A stretch of 64,000 nucleotides of DNA, from contig NC_064619.1 in NCBI RefSeq assembly GCF_023898315.1, positions 504,156,594 to 504,220,593 on the forward strand, given 5' to 3'. Source of the stretch: Schistocerca nitens (Eukaryota; Arthropoda; Insecta; Orthoptera; Acrididae). A model generated the notes under the pieces. The model did not search any database. It worked only from the letters and a program-made list of their open reading frames with translations, and was not told where the DNA came from. How positions within the stretch are numbered: the first letter of the stretch is position 1; the number at the start of each line of letters is the position of its first letter. The position numbers were made by a program, and so were the translations under genes. Below, one piece after another: positions 63,735-64,000 of this stretch.

Positions 63735-64000
63735 TAACAACTTCAGTTCCTCTTCTTCCTTTGTTGTTGTTTCCTATTTTTCCAGTATCTCCTCAATTTC
63801 TCTCCATGAAGTCTCTTCCTTTCTTCTGTCCATTTTGTTCCAGATTTTTTTATTTCTTCTGCTTTGAAAGCCTTCCAAATTTAGTGTTTTACTTTGAAAA
63901 CGGTTTCTTTAAGTTCTGATTCTGTGATGTTGTTTCTTTCTAGATCTTTCCTTACTTCTGTAATCCATGCTATTGTCGATTTCTTCTTCCAGGAATATAG
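63735..64000 (-). pseudogene. LINE C-terminus, extends beyond the window
   Basis: Minus-strand reading from the right edge: KKKSTIAWITEVRKDLERNN and ITESELKETVFKVKH (a stop near 63885), then EERKRLHGEKLRRYWKNRKQ to a stop near 63735. It matches in style the end of the LINE at 35100-35360 (GWIEAVKKDANKIGVTEEII; ARKMKKYWEER-type end). The rest lies to the right of the window. Confidence 0.75.

Noticed and set aside
1-64000. CRISPR arrays, bacterial operons or rRNA operons
   Set aside because: No regularly spaced direct repeats of that kind; all content is of animal type.

Overview
The window looks like intergenic or intronic DNA from a very large, repeat-rich insect genome. The best match is an acridid grasshopper close to Schistocerca. 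I base this on recognising the tRNA-headed SINE tails, the RTE-type LINE with its CAACAA tail, the 5S-rRNA-headed SINE and the Jockey-type 3' ends as families I associate with locusts; no database search was possible. I found no host protein-coding gene that I can name. The two weak host candidates are a CpG-rich block at 52085-52500 and a short signal-peptide-like ORF at 25783-26067.

Layout. 1-1000: a Tc1 transposase tail, then a fossil of a circular Rep-encoding ssDNA (CRESS) virus with a capsid-like reading frame on the minus strand and an origin-type stem-loop just upstream of it. 1005-9140: stacked LINEs. An old RTE-like copy (plus) is split by a younger RTE-like copy (minus) with a 12-bp target duplication; then comes the 5' half of a Jockey-type LINE with a CCHC ORF1, then a nearly full-length RTE-like LINE that carries two SINEs. 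9480-17900: polypyrimidine tracts, a Penelope-like GIY-YIG relic, a PIF/Harbinger transposase relic and hAT-like non-autonomous DNA. 17916-19335: a complete but frameshifted Tc1 element. 19780-32860: mostly non-coding, with SINEs (one 5S-derived), hairpins, microsatellites and a Tc1 relic. 32861-35457: a LINE set exactly between two long TA tracts. 35896-38082: a Jockey-type LINE with a target duplication, carrying a perfect 185-bp inverted repeat with a tRNA-like sequence in each arm. 38193-40645: an RTE-like LINE with a complete Tc1 element inside it. 41060-45480: a broken LTR-retroelement gag fossil and its likely leader/LTR. 47970-50248: a hAT-like element holding a foldback mariner with about 485-bp arms. 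50781-51690: a doubly nested LINE stack with both target duplications readable. 52085-52500: the CpG-rich block. 52591-64000: a Tc1 relic, a CR1-type LINE, two more SINEs, a mariner with about 150-bp terminal repeats, and the end of a further LINE.

The genes do not form a pathway. The window is an archive of repeated insertion events. Target-site duplications give their relative order in at least eight places: 1578/2984, 7366/7566, 8195/8417, 35885/38083, 46622/46791, 50781/51678, 50797/51011 and 61210/61423.
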